A stretch of DNA of 64,000 bases from Nematostella vectensis (taxonomy: Eukaryota; Cnidaria; Anthozoa; Actiniaria; Edwardsiidae): positions 20,449,969-20,513,968 of the forward strand of contig NC_064035.1 in assembly GCF_932526225.1 (NCBI RefSeq). Reading direction: 5' to 3'. This document shows, piece by piece, positions 57,701 to 64,000 of the stretch (its first letter is position 1; every line of letters starts with the position of its first letter). The notes under the pieces were generated by a model. It saw nothing but the letters and a program-made list of their open reading frames with translations. It did no database searches and was not told where the DNA came from. A program made the position numbers and the translations under genes.

Positions 57701-60700
57701 ATGTCTTTAGCATCCGTGATGTTGGCTATAGCCTCGTCAAAAGTAGTAACCGCCAACCTAAGGTCATCCCTCGCCTGCTTCGTCTTTTCACACGTGACTC
57801 GGCAGTTCTCGCGACTTGTGATTATCATCCAGATGTTCAAAGCTATCAATCCAGAAAAGTATTTTAATTATATCAAAACACAACAGTCATTTTTTTTATA
57901 AATATTAATGTTTAGGATGAAAGACGACCGCAACGAAACCTTTCATTACATGTCTTTTATCTCAATTTATTTAAACTTCCTCTTATACTCCTCGAATAAA
58001 AAAAAACAGGGGATGACTTAATAAGTGTCGGTCCCCCGTACCCAGGGGACTGGACTATCGAGGCAAGGGGAGTAGTGAGTTTGGTGGAGAATTGGGAAAG
58101 GGGGGAATTCTGAAGGCAGGAAGACTGTTTTTTGAGGGGGATAGGGGGGGAGGCGGGGGGTGATGCTGTGCTGACGTTATTGGTTCTCCAGACGGCATAG
58201 CGTGACCTAAATCCCTTGTGCTGATATGGTGTCTATACCTCGTTTGCGCTGATAGGAGAGACTCACATATCTGCATTAATGGAAAAGGTTACGCCCAAGT
58301 AACAGTAAAACCCTTTGTTGAGACTTATATACCTGCGTTTAGGTAGTTGCCCGCCGCTATAGCACCCTCCTTGATTTTTCCCGCGATATAATACGCTCGA
58401 CTGTATCTTGTTTTGAGGAAGGTTTTGATCTTTGTGATTCTGTTCTGGATTCTCCTCTTATTTGTTGCGAGGAACATCCCCAGTTTGGACGTTTTGTAGC
58501 CTGCGGAGGATTTTTTTGGTATCTTGAGCACTGTCCCAGTGTTGTCTTCTATCTAAAACGCAAAAGAAATGACATAAATTATCCAGAGAAAACAAGAGAA
58601 ATCGAAAGAAAGATTGAAAGCGCTTTTTGCGTCTTCGAACTGGCACCGCTGTCAGATAGATATTGCGATGACGGAAAATCGAAAATACCTTTTTTTTTCT
58701 ACTTTTGTTGTTGTTGTTGTTGTTGTTATTATTTCAAAATCTTGTTAAGTTATCATTAACGCACTCCTAGCATAAATACAAAGGCCCCGCAGCTGAAACA
58801 TTAGAGACGCTGTGAAGGCCACGGTGTCTCAACGATTAAGTTACGAAAAACTCGCAAACTAATCTCATCTCGCCCAAAGCAAAAAAACGTTTGGCTAAAA
58901 GACATTCTTTTTCAGCACATCAGTCACTAATTTCTTCAAGGCCGCTTGTATTTCATCTTTAACATTAAGTGTATGCCTCGATAAAATTGTAGAAATTATT
59001 ATTACTATCATCGTATATGTCTTTTTATTTTTCTTGGTTTTAAGGTGTTTGGAAAATAACATTTTTTATAGGTAAGGAAATAAGCAAATAGCATTGAAAG
59101 TGCATACGGCAAGGCAAAACATAGATTCTGATTCTATGTTCGATTTTGATCTATGTACGATTTTGATTCTATGTACGATTTTGATCAATGTACGATTTTG
59201 ATTCTATGTACGATTTAGATCTTTATACCATTCTGATTCTTTGTAAGATTTTGATATACGATTCTAATTCATATTACAAATTTTGATTCTATGTACGTTG
59301 CAAGTTGTGTACACATTTTGATTCTATGTACGTTGCAAGTTGCAAACAACTCTGTCCTTAAGCGGACAGCCCGTAAAATCCGTTAGCAAAGACTTGACAA
59401 TATGGGTTACCATTGCAGTTCTCCTAGCCGCCATCTTCTGTCTCCCATACTTCCATAACTTAGCGCCAGCAGGTATCATGAGCGTGACCAACGGCATGCC
59501 CACATTCATCACCGAGTCAATGGTGTCTTCATACAGACCGGAAACGGTCGTGAAGTCCACACTTTCCTTGCTGGCGTTTTTGGCTTTGATAAAATCCTGG
59601 GAATATAACACCAAAAACACCAAATAAACTGATATACCCTGAGAGCAATATTTATGTTTGTGCATCATTCTTTTATGTTCTCGGTCTGCTAAACAGGGTA
59701 AACAGTTTCATTATGTTACACATCTGTCTTACCGTTATGCTCTTGGTCTGGTTGTGCAGTGTTATTATGTTTACACAACTGTCTTACCGTTATTTTCTTT
59801 GTCTGGTTATACAGTGTTATTATTATGTTTACACAACTGTCTTACCGTTATTTTCTTGGTCTGGTTATACAGTGTTATTATGTTTACACAACTGTCTTAC
59901 TGTTATTTTTTTGGTCCGGTTATACAGTGTCATTATGTTTACACATCCGTCTTACCATTATTTTCTTGGTCTGGTTGTGCATGGCTATCATTAGCTCGGG
60001 TGACACACTTTGTAGAAACTCTTCTTGATCGTCTGCTATCTGGTTGAGTTCATGAAGAATGCTTTCATACTTGTTGATACTGTAGTTAGTCCATACTTGC
60101 AGATTTTGAGCTGGAAATTCCAGGGGCTTGATTTAGTGGGTGTAGTAGCAAGGACGAATTCAGGGGGAATGATCAGGACTTCCTCGATTGCCAAACCTCA
60201 GTCTTACTTTGGGGCGGGGGGGGGGGGGGGGGGGTAGGAGACAATAGTCAGGTCGAGTTAGCGGGGGCTCGAGCTAATGAGACAAGTTCAATTATTTGTA
60301 AGCTATTAGCTACTATTAGATACATAGCCATACCCATACAGAACCGACTCATCAGATGCGAGAACCATGCCGACTAAGGAGTGAAAAGGAGGACAACAGA
60401 AAATACAAATAGTAAGCGTAACACATGTTCGAGTTAATGAGGAATTCGAGTTATCCATGTTCGAGTTTACGAGGAATTCGTACCATCCATGTTCTTGTTT
60501 ACGAGGAATTCGGTTATCCATGTTCGAGTTAACTAAGGTTTCGAGTTTTCCATGTTCGTGTTTACGAGGAAGTCGAGTTATCCGAGCTCGAGTTAACGAG
60601 GTTCTGTAAGATGCAAATGTTTCTCAAATATTGGCTGTAACGTTAGTTCCCACCAGGGCGAGGGCGCTACACTAGTAATTATTCAATTGTCACAAGAACG

Positions 60701-61861
60701 CAAAAGACAAGCGCGAGAGAACCTGCGGTGACTTTCTTGTGAATTTAAAGCCTGGCGCACACGATGGGGAAAATTTCACTCGTGACCTCTGCTCAACCGC
60801 CTCGCGAAGCCAAAAACTCTCAGTTCAAGCAGCGAAAGACAATTTTGCCTGAATTGCTTTTGAGACGTTCGCTCGACCTCCACACGCTGTGAATTTTTGG
60901 CCTCGCAAGGCAGTGAGCAAATTCCCTCACCGTGTAAGCAGGTGATAAGAAAACAATTTAGGCGCGCAATGACGTACCTTCTAATTGTAGGCGATCTGCC
61001 TTGTCACTCTTCTCTTGGATGACCACTTTGAGCTTGTCAAACTCTTCTTTGTTTCGACAGGCTTCAGGGAAATCACCACAGCAGCCCTCAATAGCGCGGT
61101 ATATAGCGTTACCCAGGCTAGCTAAGGACGTGGTGAAGGATAACACTTTACCGCCGGTCTTGAATACAGTGAAGGCCTTGCTGATCCAGCCTGGGGTGAA
61201 AAAAACACGTTAGCAAATAAGTCGCGTTGAAGAAACGCCGTTTGCACAGGAGTCGCTGTGAAAAAACGCCGTTAGCAAAGAACTCGCGGTAAAAAAACGC
61301 CGTAAACTAAGGAGTCGCGGTAAAAAAAACGCCGTTAGCAAAGGAGTCGCGGTGAAAAAAACGCCGTCAGCAAACTATTTGCGGGGAAGAACTGCGACAG
61401 CAAAAGCATCGTTAGCAAAGGATTTACGGGACCTACAAACCTGAAATGTAACCTGTGGTATCTATTTGCGCTGTTGTACATTATCTTTTTGTTCCTTGTC
61501 CACTATCATCGTGAACGCGTTGATTATTTTGTTATTGTTGACAGACTGTTAGGTCTCAACTCTTCTGGTTGGAAGAGTTGGTATGATTTATTGCCACAGT
61601 ATCTTTGAAGGCCACATTTTTTTTTCTACAAGACAAACTTTATGTAATGGATATCCCGAGCACCCGAAGGTGCGCCGAACAAATGCCGAGTGATGGTAGG
61701 CAAATGTGTGGATTGAGGCACGACTCACCCACCCCACCCACAACCACCAGATATACCTCTCTTGGATGTTTCTTGCGCAGTGCTTTCTGTTTGCGGAGAA
61801 AGTTCCATCACGTCTTCAAGCTCTTCGCCCTCGTCACTGAAGTCTTCGTCTTCGAGGGCAT
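54800..61861 (-). CDS. Unrecognised helical protein gene, 10 exons, 5' partial
   Basis: Minus exons, with all phases matching: 61757-61861, 60978-61190, 59956-60110, 59411-59596, 58333-58552, 57691-57842, 56975-57079, 56182-56322, 55424-55741 and 54800-54958 (TGA 54800-54802). At least 583 residues. It starts acidic (ALEDEDFSDEGEELEDVM), then has the hydrophobic/basic stretch GWISKAFTVFKTGGKVLSF. Helical, partly coiled-coil-like parts follow (YESILHELNQIADDQEEF, KKMVEEVSSRSEEMSEVARD), with a short hydrophobic stretch NVGMPLVTLMIPAGAKLW. It ends with a basic helix-turn-helix-like tail (LSPRDRKVICKMKRRGLSND). No signal peptide is seen in the part available. I do not recognise the family, and the start codon is not found. 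Confidence 0.82.
57623..57654. repeat. Long G run (23 G)
   Basis: 23 consecutive G, then agggggag, in an intron of the minus-strand gene. The sense transcript would carry C. The tract length is likely variable or misread. Confidence 0.8.
58700..58730. repeat. (GTT)n microsatellite
   Basis: About eight GTT triplets in an intron of the minus-strand gene. Confidence 0.8.
59120..59345. repeat. Short AT-rich tandem repeat
   Basis: About ten imperfect copies of gattctatgtacgattttg, variable in length, in an intron of the minus-strand gene and ending near 59,340. Confidence 0.75.
59700..59955. repeat. 55-58-bp minisatellite copying the end of an exon with its splice donor
   Basis: Four copies next to the real exon end at 59956. 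On the minus strand each copy reads like the exon end plus donor (AAGAAAATAACGGTAAGACA against the real AAGAAAATAATGGTAAGACG). Donor-like sites lie at 59731, 59786, 59844 and 59899, with the real one at 59954. Spacing is 55 bp with one 58. Confidence 0.88.
60216..60234. repeat. G run (19 G)
   Basis: 19 consecutive G in the intron upstream of the exon at 59956-60110. Same type as the run at 57623. Confidence 0.8.
60410..60605. repeat. About 30-bp tandem repeat
   Basis: Six or so imperfect copies of gttcgagtttacgaggaatt plus cgagttatccat. No open frame. Confidence 0.75.
61195..61410. repeat. About 30-bp tandem repeat beside a splice acceptor
   Basis: Six or so copies of cgccgttagcaaaggagtcg plus cggtgaaaaaaa. 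The array touches the acceptor of the exon at 60978-61190 and on the minus strand gives repeated ttttttcaccg tracts. Confidence 0.75.
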
Positions 61862-62500
61862 CTGAAAAATATGAATATAGAATTGTTTAATGGTATGTTC
61901 TTGACCGGCATTACGTAAGTGGTTAGCTCTCAAAACAACATCTTGAAAAATGTCACTAGGGGTGTCGTGTCGCTGGACATGTTGTCATGAGGGTTTGATG
62001 ACAACTTACACGTTTGATACAATTTTTGTTTTATTGTAGCCTTAGCCTCACGCTAACTCGCACAGCTCGAGGTTCCTGTGTCTCTATTACATCCTGTAGG
62101 TTCTTCTTTTAACCTCCGTCTCTATACAATATCTGGCTCTTTCTCTCTCTTGGGCCGATGTCTTCTTCCTTAGATATCTTATCTCATAACTTGTCTCTTG
62201 AATCCTGTCTCTTATATATTGTCACTTATATCCTGCCTTAAATTTTGCTGTTGCTTCCTTTGGAAAATACTGTCGCGACTTTTCGAAATTTATAAAAAGG
62301 CAACACTACTTAGCTAGAAAAGGGAAAAGATTTGTATGAAAAAAAGCACCTGACTTTCTAAGACATACAGTATAAGAAGATGCACTTGTGTTGATGATAG
62401 TACAAAGGCAACGTGAAAGGGCAATTGTTTTGAAGCTAGAGAAACATTTAATAGTGATGAAAATGCTTGACTGTAGACAGGCGGTGTTACACGGACAGCA
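61862..62500. other. Upstream or intron stretch of the minus-strand gene
   Basis: AT- and CT-rich. No exon that would supply the missing start codon was found here. Confidence 0.45.
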
Positions 62501-63660
62501 CCTATTGGCACAGGCATGTTATCTATTGGCACAGCCATGTTATCTATTGGCATGTTATCTATTGGCACAGGCATGTTATCTATTGGCATGTTATCTATTG
62601 GCACAGGCATGTTATCTATTGGCACAGCCATGTTATCTATTGGCACAGGCATGTTATCTATTGGCACAGCCATGTTATCTATTGGCACAGCCATGTTATC
62701 TATTGGCACAGGCATGTTATCTATTGGCACAGGCATGTTATCTATTGGCACAGCCATGTTATCTATTGGCATGTTATCTATTGGCACAGGCATGTTATCT
62801 ATTGGCATGTTATCTATTGGCACAGGCATGTTATCTATTGGCACAGGCATGTTATCTATTGGCGCAGCCATGTTATCTATTGGCACAGGCATGTTATCTA
62901 TTGGCACAGGCATGTTATCTATTGGCACAGGCATGTTATCTATTGGCACAGGCATGTTATCTATTGGCACAGCCATGTTATCTATTGGCACAGCCATGTT
63001 ATCTATTGGCACAGCCATGTTATCTATTGGCACAGGCGTGTTATCGATTGGCACAGCCATGTTATCTATTGGCACAGCCATGTTTTCTATTGGCACAGGC
63101 ATGTTATCTATTGGCACAGCCATGTTATCTATTGGCATGTTATCTATTGGCACATGCATGTTATCTATTGGCACAGGCGTGTTATCTATTGGCACAGCCA
63201 TGTTATCTATTGGCACAGGCGTGTTATCTATTGGCACAGCCATGTTATCTATTGGCACAGGCATGTTATCTATTGGCACAGCCATGTTATCTATTGGCAC
63301 AGCCATGTTATCTATTGGCACAGCCATGTTATCTATTGGCACAGGCATATTATCTATTGGCATGTTATCTATTGGCACAGGCATGTTATCTATTGGCACA
63401 GGCATGTTATCTATTGGCATGTTATCTATTGGCACAGGCATGTTATCCATTGGCACAGGCATGTTATCTATTGGCACAGGCATGTTATCTATTGGCACAG
63501 GCATGTTATCTATTGGCACAGGCATGTTATCTATTGGCATGTTATCTATTGGCACAGCCATGTTATCTATTGGCTCAGGCATGTTATCTATTGGCACCGC
63601 CATGTTATCTATTGGCACAGCCATGTTATCTATTGGGATGTTATCTATTGGCACAGGTAT
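62500..63660. repeat. 21-bp minisatellite (with 15-bp short units), about 1.16 kb
   Basis: More than 50 copies of ggcacaggcatgttatctat plus t, mixed with a 15-bp form lacking the cacagg part. Both lengths are multiples of 3, so four frames stay open (minus: PVPIDNMAVPIDNM type; plus: LAQACYL, HRHVIYW, MLSIGTG). No splice or start signals favour coding. Confidence 0.9.
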
Positions 63661-64000
63661 CGCGCGGTGGCACTTTTGTTAACACAGTTTGCGCTCGAGC
63701 AGTGGACTCTTTGTTGACCTGCAAACTTTGTTTAATGCTATTACTAGTTGAGATCTCTGATGATGATGAAGACGAGAGATCTTGGCAACGTAACATAGTT
63801 GTGTGGAAAAGGAAATGGAGAAAAGGCGTTGCGCTAAAACTTGATGGCGTTCATGTTACACGGGACAGCTTTCTGAATATGTGCGTTGCGTTATGCGTAG
63901 CTAGTTTTTTAATCGCCGATCGAAAAACTGCGCGACGTGTAATGTGACATGCCACCAACTTTTGGCAATACGGCGTTGCGTTAAAAGTTGTCGTTGCAAG
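63661..64000. other. Right edge, nothing firmly recognised
   Basis: Two similar strings, ggcgttgcgctaaaacttg and ggcgttgcgttaaaagttg, occur about 150 bp apart. They may belong to a transposon end. A short acidic frame (EISDDDEDERSWQRN) is seen on the + strand but is not convincing as a gene. Confidence 0.35.

Noticed and set aside
62388-63947. Plus-strand frame of 519 codons (LAQACYL repeats)
   Set aside because: Minisatellite by-product. Other frames on both strands are equally open and no gene context is seen.
63720-63947. Transposase-like acidic/basic frame at the right edge
   Set aside because: A faint likeness to the start of PIF/Harbinger nucleases was considered, but no catalytic motif is present in the window.
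1-64000. CRISPR arrays, bacterial operons, ribosomal RNA genes
   Set aside because: The tandem repeats have no spacer structure, genes are intron-split, and no rRNA-like sequence was seen.

Overview
This is a eukaryotic (metazoan) window. Most genes are split into small exons with GT-AG introns and carry long in-frame tandem repeats. The mix of a gel-forming mucin, intron minisatellites, tRNA-derived SINE-like sequence and a CR1/L2-like LINE fragment fits a cnidarian, perhaps an anthozoan such as a sea anemone. The species is an inference and I cannot confirm it without a search. All exon boundaries below were read by hand from splice consensus and reading-phase continuity.

Region 1 (1 to about 41,730, + strand) is one gene that enters from the left edge: a giant secreted gel-forming mucin. 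In order it encodes three EGF-like exons, a linker exon, two Kunitz-like exons, a Pro-rich linker and a von Willebrand-type D1-D2-D'-D3 assembly (vWD, C8 and TIL domains). A roughly 6,150-residue Pro/Thr/Ser (PTS) region built from 7- and 8-residue repeats follows, then a VWC domain and a C-terminal cystine knot (CTCK), ending in a run of six arginines. The PTS region is made of three exon types, here called C, A and B, all joined in phase 2 and amplified as [C-A-B] x3 plus C-A. Type C is a conserved 129-nt exon that recurs four times. Introns hold a large fold-back element, a TIR element, an insertion with a SINE-like tRNA head, and many minisatellites.

Region 2 (41.7-54 kb) holds a decayed LINE reverse-transcriptase fragment, several minisatellites and a head-to-head gene pair. 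A minus-strand ankyrin-repeat gene starts at 50,434. A plus-strand 95-residue NCBP2AS2-like gene starts at 50,760. About 325 bp lie between the two start codons.

Region 3 (54.8-61.9 kb, minus strand) is a ten-exon gene, open at its 5' end, for a helical protein of at least 580 residues that I do not recognise. Its upstream side is a long 21-bp minisatellite.

The most notable cross-cutting observation is that several independent minisatellites in unrelated genes overlap real splice junctions. They repeat the junction, creating arrays of decoy acceptors or donors.
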